The notes beneath the pieces were generated by a model. It was not told the origin of the DNA, did no database searches, and was given only the letters and a program-made list of their open reading frames with translations. Below are positions 1-8,215 of a DNA stretch of 64,000 bases, in pieces; position 1 is the first letter of the stretch; each line of letters starts with the position of its first letter. Origin of the DNA: Bacteroidota bacterium (GTDB taxonomy: Bacteria; Bacteroidota; Bacteroidia; Chitinophagales; Chitinophagaceae); contig JAEZGS010000027.1 of the NCBI GenBank assembly GCA_023437225.1, forward strand, positions 124,001 to 188,000, written 5' to 3'. The translations under genes were made by a program, and so were the position numbers.

Positions 1-1686
1 CCGGTTTTCTTTATTCAGGATGCGATTAAGTTTCCGGACCTGGTACATTCCATCAAACCACAGCCGCATCATGAGATGCCGCAGGCTTCTGCTGCGCATG
101 ACAATTTCTGGGATTTCATATCATTAATGCCGGAAAGCATGCACATGATCTTCTGGGTACTTAGCGATCGGGCGCTTCCGCGCAGCTACGCGATGATGGA
201 AGGATTTGGTGTTCATACATTCCGTTTTATAAATGAACAGGGAGTCGCGCATTTTGTTAAGCTTCATTGGAAACCAATGCTCGGGACCCACGGAATAACC
301 TGGGACGAAACGCAGAAAATTGCCGGAAAAGATCCGGATTTTAACCGCAGGGATTTGTGGGAAGCCATTGAAAACGGCGCATTTCCCGAGTATGAATTGG
401 GAGTTCAAATCATTTCTGACGATGAAGAGTTTGATTTCAATTTCGACATTCTTGATGCTACAAAGATCTGGCCCGAGGAATTGGTGCCAGTAAGAAGGGT
501 AGGAAAGATGGTCCTCAACAGAAACCCCGATAATTTTTTCGCTGAAACGGAACAGGTCGCATTTCATCCGGGCCATATAGTTCCGGGTATAGACTTTACC
601 AATGATCCACTACTCCAGGGCCGTTTGTTCTCTTATACAGATACACAATTGATTCGATTGGGTGGACCAAACTTCGCAGAAATTCCCATCAATAGGCCCC
701 ATGCGGAAGTAAATAATAATCAGCGCGACGGTTTTATGCGCCAGACAGTAAACAAGGGGAAGGTGAATTATTCGCCCAATTCACTCGCGGGCGGCTGCCC
801 TTTTGCTGCAGGAGCCGACATGGGCGCATTTGCGCATCATGCGGAAAAAGTGGATGGACAAAAGATAAAACAACGGAGCCCCAGTTTTGGTGACCACTAC
901 AGCCAGGCTACTCTTTTTTACAACAGTTTGTCGGAACCAGAACAGCGCCACCTTTTCGAAGCATTCCTCTTCGAATTAGGTAAAGTGGAAACGATGCACA
1001 TCCGCGAAAGGATGGTAGGCCATATTGCAAAGGTAGACAGACAACTGGCAGAACGAGTGGCGGCGGGCATCGGTGTGAAAGTACCGAAAGTTGAAGATGC
1101 TCAATTAAATGCCAGACTCGAAGGCAAACGTTCTGTGGAAAGATCTCCATCGTTAAGTATGAACAATACCGCTAAAAGTTCTGTTAAAGGTCGCAAGGTG
1201 GCTGTTCTGGTGGAGGATGGCTTCGACGGAAAAGTTTTAGATGCAATGATCAGACTGCTCACTTCTGAAGGTGCCGTGTGTGAAATCATTTCAAAATCGC
1301 ATGGAATGCGCAAAGCTGATCAAGGTTCTGATGTGAAAACGGATAAGACATATCTCACTACCGCATCTGTGCTTTATGATGCGGTACTTATAGTTGGAGG
1401 ATCCTCCAATGTTCAGAGCCTGCGATCAATGGGTAAAGTGCAACATTTTATCCAGGAAGCTTTTGTACATTGCAAGCCCATTGCTGCTGTTGGTGAAGCA
1501 ACGCAATTGCTTGAAGCTTATCAGTTACCTGATCTACAAATTACAGATACAGCAACAGATCATATGGGTTTGATAACCGCTTCAAATAGCCAGGCGGCGA
1601 ATGAAGTCGGTCAATTATTTTTAAAAGCGATTGCAAGGCACCGGGATTGGGAACGGGAGAAATGGAAAGAGCAACTACCGGTGTAA
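1..1686 (+). CDS. katE: Large-subunit (clade 2) catalase, 5' end outside window
   Basis: Heme catalase that splits hydrogen peroxide to water and oxygen in the cytoplasm. The reading frame is open from base 1, so the gene starts upstream; the catalytic His and Asn of the N-terminal part are not in view. The visible part has the catalase core (FWDFISLMPESMHM, DRALPRSY, GVHTFRF) and the proximal heme-ligand region RLFSYTDTQ, whose Tyr codon is at 634-636. From about base 1180 a class-I glutamine-amidotransferase/DJ-1-like domain follows (GRKVAVLVEDGFDG, then VLIVGGSS), the C-terminal extension that defines large-subunit catalases such as E. coli HPII. It is followed after 42 bases by the Mrp antiporter operon on the same strand. 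Identification is secure; only the start is missing. Confidence 0.95.
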   Translation, partial: PVFFIQDAIKFPDLVHSIKPQPHHEMPQASAAHDNFWDFISLMPESMHMIFWVLSDRALPRSYAMMEGFGVHTFRFINEQGVAHFVKLHWKPMLGTHGITWDETQKIAGKDPDFNRRDLWEAIENGAFPEYELGVQIISDDEEFDFNFDILDATKIWPEELVPVRRVGKMVLNRNPDNFFAETEQVAFHPGHIVPGIDFTNDPLLQGRLFSYTDTQLIRLGGPNFAEIPINRPHAEVNNNQRDGFMRQTVNKGKVNYSPNSLAGGCPFAAGADMGAFAHHAEKVDGQKIKQRSPSFGDHYSQATLFYNSLSEPEQRHLFEAFLFELGKVETMHIRERMVGHIAKVDRQLAERVAAGIGVKVPKVEDAQLNARLEGKRSVERSPSLSMNNTAKSSVKGRKVAVLVEDGFDGKVLDAMIRLLTSEGAVCEIISKSHGMRKADQGSDVKTDKTYLTTASVLYDAVLIVGGSSNVQSLRSMGKVQHFIQEAFVHCKPIAAVGEATQLLEAYQLPDLQITDTATDHMGLITASNSQAANEVGQLFLKAIARHRDWEREKWKEQLPV

Positions 1687-1728
1687 AGACGCATATCAGC
1701 ATGAATTTTACAAAACAAATATTAATGC

Positions 1729-4035
1729 ATGTTATTAGCAGTGCTTTCCGGGTTTATTGTTGCGTCATTTGTTCCTTTTCTCGGAAGGTTGCTGCGTGGT
1801 AAATTGAATTTTGTATTAACACTGCTGCCATTAAGCCTGTTCATTTATTTCCTGACATTTATCGGACCGGTATCCCGTGGCGAGTCGCCCCTGATCTCTT
1901 ATAGCTGGGTGCCTTCTGTTGGCGTTAATTTCAATTTCCTCGTTGACGGCCTCTCGCTTCTTTTTGCGCTGATGATAACCGGCATCGGGACATTGGTATT
2001 TTTGTATACCTCATCGTATATGAAAGGCGACCGATACCTCGATCGATTCTATGGATATCTCTGCCTCTTCATGGGTGCAATGTTAGGAATGGTGTTATCG
2101 GATAACATCTTTACATTATTCGTATTCTGGGAGCTGACCAGTATCAGTTCATTTTTCCTGATTGGATATAACAATGATAAAGAAGAATCCAGGAAAGCAG
2201 CTTTAATAGCACTCGCGGTGACCGGTTTGGGTGGCTTCTTCCTGTTGGCAGCGTTTGCCGTCATGGGAAATATTTCGGGCACATATTCAATAACCCAAAT
2301 GATGCAGTCGCCGGCAGTATTGAAAGAACATAGCTCGTACCTGCTGATCATTATCTTCCTTTTTATTGCGGCTTTTTCCAAATCAGCACAGTACCCGCTG
2401 CATTTCTGGTTGCCTGGCGCAATGAAAGCACCTACGCCAGTGTCCACCTACCTGCATTCAGCCACGATGGTGAAAGCAGGCATCTATCTATTGGCCCGAT
2501 TCACACCTGTATTGGGCGATGTGCCTGCATGGAACGGAACATTGATAATATTCGGTGGATTTACGATGCTCTATTCGGCCTTTCATTCCATCTTCAAAAG
2601 AGATCTGAAAGAAATTCTTGCTTATTCAACGATATCTGCGCTCGGTATGCTGGTGTTCCTGATAGGCCTCGGCACACCTGAGTCGCTGCTTGCCGCGGCT
2701 GTATTCATCATCGTACACGCACTATATAAGGCCAGCCTGTTCCTTGTCACAGGCATTATCGATCATGAAACAGGCACCCGTGATATTGGGCTGTTGTCCG
2801 GACTTAGAAAAGTTCTAATGCCGGTGGCAATAGCAGGTCTGTTGGCGATGATCTCTAACTCGGGCATACCTCCAAGTTTTGGTTTTGTAGGAAAAGATTT
2901 GATCTACGCTTCCACACTGGGATCGGAAACAACTTCAATAATTCTCACTGTTGTGGCCGTACTTACTAATGTGTTTCTGTTGTACGCGAGCATACTCGTG
3001 GGAGTAAGGCCATTCGTTGGGAAACTGCCCGATGACTACAAGGATGTGCATTTGCCTGATTGGCGCATGTGGATGCCTCCATTGCTATTAGGAACTGCCG
3101 GATTATTATTGGGTCTGTTTCCCGGCATCGTGGAGAAAGAAATAGTACTGCCAACACTTCATTCGATGGATCCATCAGCGCCTGAATTTCACCTGAAACT
3201 CTGGCATGGATTCAATTCAATACTCACACTCAGTGCTGTCACGATAATCGGCGGTATTCTTTTGTACTTCGTTCTGAAGCCTGCTGGCAAGAACGCCTGG
3301 CTGGTGTCGCTCGACAAAACATCGCCCCAAAATATCGCCATCTACCTGAACAGAAAATTCAGATCATTTGCAGGATTGTGGACGCGGTTGTTGCAAAATG
3401 GTTATTTGCGGATCTATGTATTGGTCATCATTTCCTTTCTTACAGTGCTACTGGCTTATCAATCGTTCACCTACGTAAGGTTTGATCTGGATCTTTCCAA
3501 AGTGACGCCACTTACTTCCGCAGAGCTCGTTGTCATATTCATTCTCATCGTATCTGTAATATATGTTGTATACACACCGTCGCGACTTGCAGCGGTGGCG
3601 GCAATGGGAGTTATCGGTTATTGTATTTGCTTATTCTTTGTTTTTTACAGCGCGCCTGACCTGGCCATGACGCAATTTGCGATCGACACTTTAACGGTAG
3701 TGCTTTTTGTGTTGGTGCTGTATCGACTTCCCAAATACATGAACTACTCAAACTGGTTTATAAGAATTCGCGATGGACTCGTTTCATTGTTCCTTGGATC
3801 TCTTATTACCATGCTGGGACTGGCGGTGCTTTATGAACCAACGAGTAAGGAAACATCAGAATTCTTTGCTGAGAATTCGTACCTGCTTGCCAAAGGAAAA
3901 AATGTTGTCAATGTGATATTGGTTGATTTCAGAGGCATTGATACGATGGTGGAAATAACTGTGTTAACCATAGCTGCGATAGGAGTTTTTGCATTGTTGA
4001 AGTTGCAGTTAAATAAATATGACCAGGAACTATGA
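1729..4035 (+). CDS. mrpA: Mrp Na+/H+ antiporter subunit A
   Basis: First and largest subunit (768 residues) of the multisubunit Mrp/Mnh cation/proton antiporter in the inner membrane, related to NuoL of complex I. The proton-channel core carries the typical stretches FWELTSISSFFLIGY and HALYKASLFLVTG. A second hydrophobic half (from about residue 570) ends in the MrpB-like domain usually fused to MrpA, containing YSAPDLAMTQFAIDTLTVVL. About 20 membrane segments are apparent. The stop overlaps the start of mrpB in ATGA, so the genes are likely translationally coupled. The operon probably supports Na+ export and pH homeostasis. Confidence 0.95.
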   Translation: MLLAVLSGFIVASFVPFLGRLLRGKLNFVLTLLPLSLFIYFLTFIGPVSRGESPLISYSWVPSVGVNFNFLVDGLSLLFALMITGIGTLVFLYTSSYMKGDRYLDRFYGYLCLFMGAMLGMVLSDNIFTLFVFWELTSISSFFLIGYNNDKEESRKAALIALAVTGLGGFFLLAAFAVMGNISGTYSITQMMQSPAVLKEHSSYLLIIIFLFIAAFSKSAQYPLHFWLPGAMKAPTPVSTYLHSATMVKAGIYLLARFTPVLGDVPAWNGTLIIFGGFTMLYSAFHSIFKRDLKEILAYSTISALGMLVFLIGLGTPESLLAAAVFIIVHALYKASLFLVTGIIDHETGTRDIGLLSGLRKVLMPVAIAGLLAMISNSGIPPSFGFVGKDLIYASTLGSETTSIILTVVAVLTNVFLLYASILVGVRPFVGKLPDDYKDVHLPDWRMWMPPLLLGTAGLLLGLFPGIVEKEIVLPTLHSMDPSAPEFHLKLWHGFNSILTLSAVTIIGGILLYFVLKPAGKNAWLVSLDKTSPQNIAIYLNRKFRSFAGLWTRLLQNGYLRIYVLVIISFLTVLLAYQSFTYVRFDLDLSKVTPLTSAELVVIFILIVSVIYVVYTPSRLAAVAAMGVIGYCICLFFVFYSAPDLAMTQFAIDTLTVVLFVLVLYRLPKYMNYSNWFIRIRDGLVSLFLGSLITMLGLAVLYEPTSKETSEFFAENSYLLAKGKNVVNVILVDFRGIDTMVEITVLTIAAIGVFALLKLQLNKYDQEL

Positions 4036-4442
4036 GACACTTAACTTTTCGAACAGCAGCGAGTTTCCTGCTCCCGTTGCTGCTCTTGTTTTCGGTGTTT
4101 ATACTTTTAAGAGGACACTATCTTCCCGGTGGAGGCTTCGTTGGAGGCATCATTGCTTCAACCGCATTTGTACTGCACGCCTTTGCATTCGGCTTAAGAA
4201 GTACACGCAAACTGCTTCGCGTGCATCCAATGAAGCTGATGCCAATAGGGCTTGCATTAGCCGGCTTCGCTGCGATACTGCCTTTCTTTTCAGGCTTGCC
4301 TATTATGACGGGGCTTTGGCTCAATGAACCAATACCTGTATTTGGAATGGCAGGTAGTGCCTTGTTGTTTGACATAGGCGTATACCTGGTTGTGCAAGGT
4401 GTGGCTCTAACCATCATTTTCACCATTTCAGAATCTGTATAG
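4032..4442 (+). CDS. mrpB: Mrp antiporter subunit B
   Basis: A 136-residue membrane protein with four predicted helices. It has the MrpB signature LLRGHYLPGGGFVGGIIAS near its N-terminus, where the GHxxPGGGF motif is family-typical. It starts inside the last codons of mrpA (ATGA overlap) and is followed one base after its stop by mrpC. Its place between A and C follows the canonical Mrp gene order. Confidence 0.95.
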   Translation: MRHLTFRTAASFLLPLLLLFSVFILLRGHYLPGGGFVGGIIASTAFVLHAFAFGLRSTRKLLRVHPMKLMPIGLALAGFAAILPFFSGLPIMTGLWLNEPIPVFGMAGSALLFDIGVYLVVQGVALTIIFTISESV

Positions 4443-4443
4443 A

Positions 4444-4803
4444 ATGGAAATAATTTTGGCGATTGTTGTGGGACTCCTTTATGCAGCAGGCATTTACCTG
4501 ATGCTTCGCCGAAGCCTGGTAAAACTGGTAGTGGGGCTCGTTCTATTAGGAAATGGTGCAAACCTTTTAATATTTCTGTTAGGCGGACTCGTAAGGGGAA
4601 AGCCTCCGATTATCCCCACTACCCATACGTTTCTCAGTCAGGTCTATGCGGATCCTGTACCCCAGGCGCTTATCCTTACTGCCATTGTGATCTCATTTGG
4701 TCTGCAATCGTTTGCGATTGTTCTGATCAAACGCACTTATATCGTGGTGAATACGGACGACATGGATCAAATACATTCAACCGAAGAAGAAGATGACTAC
4801 TAA
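4444..4803 (+). CDS. mrpC: Mrp antiporter subunit C (NuoK-like)
   Basis: A 119-residue protein with three membrane helices, homologous to NuoK. The segment KLVVGLVLLGNGANLLIFL and the downstream DPVPQALILTAIVIS are the conserved family features, including an acidic residue before the third helix. Its 3' end overlaps the start of mrpD by 11 bases. The C-terminal tail is acidic (several Glu/Asp before the stop) and probably lies outside the membrane. Confidence 0.95.
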   Translation: MEIILAIVVGLLYAAGIYLMLRRSLVKLVVGLVLLGNGANLLIFLLGGLVRGKPPIIPTTHTFLSQVYADPVPQALILTAIVISFGLQSFAIVLIKRTYIVVNTDDMDQIHSTEEEDDY

Positions 4804-6322
4804 CCTGATCATTTTACCCATAGTACTCCAATTTGCACTGGCTGTCATCTTACTGCTTTTCTGGGGCAGAATTCAATTGCAAAAGATGATAAGCATTGCA
4901 GGAAGCATTATAGCGATCATCGTTGCGGCCTCATTGTTCAACGATGTTTATAATAATAAAATTCTAACGCTGCAGGCGGGCGACTGGAAGGCGCCGTTCG
5001 GCATATCTTTCGTGGCCGATACATTCAGTGCAACCATGGTTCTCCTCGCATCTTTATCGTCTGCAGCAGTAACTGTTTTTTCAGCGGTAACCATTAAAAA
5101 AGCGAGGATGAAATTTGGATATTTTCCAAGTTTTCATTTCCTGGTTATGGGATTGAACGGGGCCTTTCTGACCGGTGATATTTTCAACTTATATGTTTGG
5201 TTTGAAGTGATCATCATTTCCTCTTTTGTGTTTATTACGTTGGGTGGAAAGAAGGCTCAGATCGAAGGGGCTGTGAAATATTTTACATTGAACTTCCTTG
5301 CTTCAATGATTTTCCTCACAGCCATCGCAGTATTGTACGGACTGGTAGGAAGTCTGAATCTGGCCGATTTGTCGGGCAAGATGCACAACATCCAGAACCA
5401 GGGCCTTGTTCAGATCACTGCTATTTTATTTCTCGTTGGATTTGGGATCAAATCTGCGATGTTCCCATTGTATTTCTGGCTGCCAGATTCTTACCACACC
5501 CCGCAAGCTGCAATCTCATCGATATTTGCGGGGCTCCTCACCAAGGTGGGTATTTATGCCCTTCTTCGGGTATTCAGTTTGATTTTTGTACCGGACGATT
5601 TCATGAAGACCTTACTGGTTTACCTCGCGGGCTTTACACTGATCAGCGGAGGTTTGGGTGCACTGGCGCAAACGAATATGCGCAAGATGTTTTCCTATCT
5701 CATCGTTTGTCATATCGGTTACATGATCGGCGGTCTTGGAATGTTCACCGTTGCTGCATTGTCTGGTGCGGTGTTTTACCTTGTTCATGATGTGATCATT
5801 AAAACCAATCTATTTTTGGTAGCAGGACTTGTTTATAAGATCACCGGTGAATTGAACCTTAAGCGTATGGGAGGTATCTATGGCAAGTATCCATTGATAT
5901 CGCTCTTAATCGCCATTCCATTGTTTTCATTAATTGGAGTGCCGCCATTGTCGGGGTTCTGGCCCAAGATCAATCTCTTCAGCGAAAGCTTTGACACGAC
6001 CAATTACTTTTTATTAGGCAGTTTTATTTTCGGAAGCCTTGTTACCCTGTACGTGCTCACATGGTTTTGGTCTGAAGCATTTTGGAAGAAAGCCGAAACG
6101 TCTGTGCGCAGGCCATACATCCGTTATTTTGATGTTATGCCCGCCTCTGAAAAGGCAATGTTGATCATTCCAATAGTATTCCTCAGTTTAATATCGTTGT
6201 ATATCGGGCTTGGGGCCGAAAACATTTTTCGTTTGTCGAATCATATCGCAGCGGAATTGGTCGATCCCACGCCTTACATCAATGCAGTATTAGGAATTGC
6301 AAAACCAAATGTAACGCCATGA
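4793..6322 (+). CDS. mrpD: Mrp antiporter subunit D (NuoM/N-like)
   Basis: A 509-residue polytopic protein of the proton-conducting antiporter family (NuoL/M/N). Conserved parts include NLYVWFEVIIISSFVFI (helix 5 with the key Glu), SAMFPLYFWLPDSYHTP and GGLGALAQTNMRKMFSY. Its start lies within mrpC and its stop overlaps mrpE in ATGA. With MrpA it supplies the two antiporter-like ion channels of the complex. Confidence 0.95.
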   Translation: MTTNLIILPIVLQFALAVILLLFWGRIQLQKMISIAGSIIAIIVAASLFNDVYNNKILTLQAGDWKAPFGISFVADTFSATMVLLASLSSAAVTVFSAVTIKKARMKFGYFPSFHFLVMGLNGAFLTGDIFNLYVWFEVIIISSFVFITLGGKKAQIEGAVKYFTLNFLASMIFLTAIAVLYGLVGSLNLADLSGKMHNIQNQGLVQITAILFLVGFGIKSAMFPLYFWLPDSYHTPQAAISSIFAGLLTKVGIYALLRVFSLIFVPDDFMKTLLVYLAGFTLISGGLGALAQTNMRKMFSYLIVCHIGYMIGGLGMFTVAALSGAVFYLVHDVIIKTNLFLVAGLVYKITGELNLKRMGGIYGKYPLISLLIAIPLFSLIGVPPLSGFWPKINLFSESFDTTNYFLLGSFIFGSLVTLYVLTWFWSEAFWKKAETSVRRPYIRYFDVMPASEKAMLIIPIVFLSLISLYIGLGAENIFRLSNHIAAELVDPTPYINAVLGIAKPNVTP

Positions 6323-6798
6323 TGCAGAAACGATTTCTTCTGAATGTGATATTGACGCTTATATGGATTGCGCTAACAGGCAATTTTACCTATGTCAATA
6401 TGATGATAGGCTTTGCAATAAGCTATTTTATTCTGTGGATCATTAGCAGGGACAGCGAAGACAAGCGTTATTTCACCATTGCCTTCAAGATCATTGGATT
6501 TTTCTTTTTCTTTTTATGGGAGATGTTGCGCGCAAACTGGCAGGTAGCATACGAGGTAATGACCTCTAATCTGCACATGAAGCCCGGGATTGTGAAGATC
6601 GAAATGGAAGCAAAGACCGATCTTGAAATCACGTTACTATCGAACCTCATTTCATTAACGCCTGGTACACTGGTGATCGATGTTTCAGACGACAGGAAGA
6701 TCATGTACGTTCATGGGATGTACCTTGAAGATAAAGCGAAATTCATCGAGTCGATAAAAACAGGTTTGGAAAAACCATTGCTTAACATCATGCGATAA
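6319..6798 (+). CDS. mrpE: Mrp antiporter subunit E
   Basis: A 159-residue protein with N-terminal membrane helices and a small cytoplasmic domain. The region LLSNLISLTPGTLVIDVSDD is the MrpE hallmark. The start overlaps the mrpD stop and mrpF begins two bases after its own stop. It is needed for assembly or function of the complex in characterised systems. Confidence 0.93.
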   Translation: MMQKRFLLNVILTLIWIALTGNFTYVNMMIGFAISYFILWIISRDSEDKRYFTIAFKIIGFFFFFLWEMLRANWQVAYEVMTSNLHMKPGIVKIEMEAKTDLEITLLSNLISLTPGTLVIDVSDDRKIMYVHGMYLEDKAKFIESIKTGLEKPLLNIMR

Positions 6799-6800
6799 TT

Positions 6801-7076
6801 ATGACTCTTTATAACTACCTATTATACTTTATCCTGCCGGTGCTTGCGCTTTCAACGTTACTGGTGTTCATACGTTTCTTAAAGGGACCGAATATTGCAG
6901 ACCGGGTGGTATCGCTGGATTTGCTTGTGACCATCGGCATCGGCTCGATTGCAGTGTATAGTGTATTGACTGAACAAAGTACGTTCCTTGACATTGCGAT
7001 GGTTGTGGCATTGATAGGGTTTCTATCCACTGTTGCATTTTCTTACTACCTGGAAAAAAGAAAAAATAATGATTGA
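6801..7076 (+). CDS. mrpF: Mrp antiporter subunit F
   Basis: A 91-residue protein with three helices, carrying the conserved FLKGPNIADRVVSLD segment of MrpF/PhaF. The 3' end overlaps the preferred start of mrpG by 8 bases. It belongs to the same translationally coupled chain of genes. Confidence 0.93.
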   Translation: MTLYNYLLYFILPVLALSTLLVFIRFLKGPNIADRVVSLDLLVTIGIGSIAVYSVLTEQSTFLDIAMVVALIGFLSTVAFSYYLEKRKNND

Positions 7077-7461
7077 GGTTATTATAATGATATTGTCGGG
7101 CATTGGTGCAATAGCGATCTTGCTGGCATCGATCGGGCTATTGCGAATGCCGGATCTTTACCTTCGGTTATCAGTAACAACGAAAGCAGCCACATTAGGT
7201 ATTGGACTGATATTATTAGGCGCCGCATTTTATTTTCAAAATGTGGGCGTAACATCCCGCATACTTGCGATCATATTTTTTACGACAGTCACAGCACCTG
7301 TTAGTGCACAATTAATTGGCAGGGCTGCGTATCTTATCAAAAATAAAATGTGGCGGCACACGATCATCAATGAACTGGAAGGCATGTACGATACGAGGAC
7401 AGATACCTTACGCGGCATGGAAACGAATGACGATCGTAGTGACGACAATGTTGTTGAATAA
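7069..7461 (+). CDS. mrpG: Mrp antiporter subunit G
   Basis: About 130 residues from the ATG at 7069. That start is preferred over an in-frame one at 7033 because it gives the usual MrpG N-terminus and a short overlap with mrpF. The conserved segment LASIGLLRMPDLYLRLSVTT and three helices identify it. The C-terminal tail is hydrophilic. It completes the full A-G set, so the operon should make a whole complex. It converges on the reverse-strand gene at 7470 with only 8 bases between stops and no room for a separate terminator. Confidence 0.93.
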   Translation: MIEVIIMILSGIGAIAILLASIGLLRMPDLYLRLSVTTKAATLGIGLILLGAAFYFQNVGVTSRILAIIFFTTVTAPVSAQLIGRAAYLIKNKMWRHTIINELEGMYDTRTDTLRGMETNDDRSDDNVVE

Positions 7462-7469
7462 TATGTGCG

Positions 7470-7775
7470 TTATTTTTTCTCCAGTTGCCGACGCACTTTT
7501 TCTTCTACACTTTTCAATAGTGCGTACCAATTGTCGCCCGAATCCGAAGCAAAGGCATCGCTACCAGGTATACCAAAGCGGACACTCACCGATCTTTGTT
7601 CGGTTGATTTGCCAGTTTCCTGATTGAAATATACATCTACCCAGTTCACTTGTGATACATGTCGTCGCAGACGCGTGATCATGTCCCTGATCTCTTGCTG
7701 AATGTTATCACTGATCGTAATGTCAACCGCCTGAACGTCTAATTTGATGCCTTCAAAGTTTTCTGTATAATTCAT
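7470..7775 (-). CDS. HPF/RaiA-like ribosome-associated protein
   Basis: A 101-residue, charged, soluble protein without signal peptide. The pattern resembles short ribosome hibernation factors (HPF/RaiA, S30AE family): an N-terminal strand IKLDVQAVDITISDNIQQEI followed by helices and a basic C-terminal helix ending RRQLEKK. Members bind the 30S decoding region and silence ribosomes in stationary phase or stress. A perfect 20-bp palindrome of Crp/Fnr type lies 50 bases upstream of its start (7825-7844), which would fit oxygen- or stress-linked control. The family call rests on pattern and size; no single diagnostic motif is visible. Confidence 0.6.
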   Translation of the reverse strand: MNYTENFEGIKLDVQAVDITISDNIQQEIRDMITRLRRHVSQVNWVDVYFNQETGKSTEQRSVSVRFGIPGSDAFASDSGDNWYALLKSVEEKVRRQLEKK

Positions 7776-7824
7776 TTGTAGTCGTTTTTTGTAAGTCTTC
7801 TCACGAAAACCGTTCCATCGACGT

Positions 7825-7844
7825 GCATTGACTTAAGTCAATGC
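7825..7844. promoter_or_regulatory. Perfect 20-bp palindrome, Crp/Fnr-type operator candidate
   Basis: GCATTGACTTAAGTCAATGC is its own reverse complement. Its core TTGAC-N4-GTCAA matches the general layout of Crp/Fnr-superfamily sites (Fnr itself: TTGAT-N4-ATCAA). It lies in the 253-base gap between the reverse-strand HPF-like gene (start 7775) and the forward-strand small ORF (start 8029). It could serve either gene. The regulator is not in the window. Confidence 0.6.
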
Positions 7845-7867
7845 TATTTCTTGCTTTAAAGTAAGGG

Positions 7868-7894
7868 TTTGGCACATTGTGTTGGCTATGTTTG
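7868..7894 (+). promoter_or_regulatory. Candidate Bacteroidota promoter (TTTG ... TATGTTTG)
   Basis: TATGTTTG at 7887-7894 fits the Bacteroidota -7 consensus TAnnTTTG. A TTTG at 7868-7871 sits upstream, but the spacer is 15 bases against the usual 19-21, so the match is only partial. It faces the small ORF at 8029 and the ATPase gene, about 135 bases upstream. Confidence 0.35.
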
Positions 7895-8028
7895 CAACAC
7901 CTACAATACCGACTTACTACGCTTATAGAAATCGTGGGTGCGGAATCGGCAGATCATCTCCGCGCTTCGTTAACATTCCCGTTGCTGCACAAAAAATCCG
8001 GGATATTATTTCACCAAATTAAAAAGTT

Positions 8029-8184
8029 ATGTCACCATTAATTATTGCATTGATCATTGTTTTAATAATTTCTGTTGTTTTATTTTTGGTTGTTTATTTG
8101 GTTGACAGGTCTTATAAGAAGAATAAGAGACTGTATCAATTGAAGCGACAAAAATCCAAACGCTCAGAATCTTTTGCACTGTAG
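8029..8184 (+). CDS. Small single-pass membrane peptide, 51 residues
   Basis: ATG to TAG, 51 residues. Residues 4-25 form a strongly hydrophobic helix (Ile/Leu/Val-rich), followed by a basic cytoplasmic-type tail (RSYKKNKRLYQ...KRQKSKRS). It precedes the P1B-4 ATPase gene by 31 bases and may be cotranscribed with it. No family recognised. Small basic membrane peptides sometimes act as partners of transporters, but nothing here proves that. The last codons overlap an 18-base dyad (8173-8190). It could be a chance ORF, though composition and placement argue for a real gene. Confidence 0.55.
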   Translation: MSPLIIALIIVLIISVVLFLVVYLVDRSYKKNKRLYQLKRQKSKRSESFAL

Positions 8185-8190
8185 TGCAAA
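8173..8190. promoter_or_regulatory. 18-base dyad before the metal ATPase gene
   Basis: Two perfect 8-base arms, TTTGCACT and AGTGCAAA, separated by GT. It overlaps the stop of the small ORF and lies 26 bases before the ATPase start. The loop is too short and there is no T-run, so a terminator is unlikely. Its size and symmetry suit an operator for a dimeric metal- or peroxide-responsive repressor, but the regulator is unknown. Confidence 0.5.
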
Positions 8191-8215
8191 CATGTGATCA
8201 TCAAATGCTCTTTCA

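Noticed and set aside
7316..7627. Forward ORF of 103 codons across the mrpG and HPF-like genes
   Set aside because: It overlaps two well-supported genes in other frames and has no recognisable protein features.
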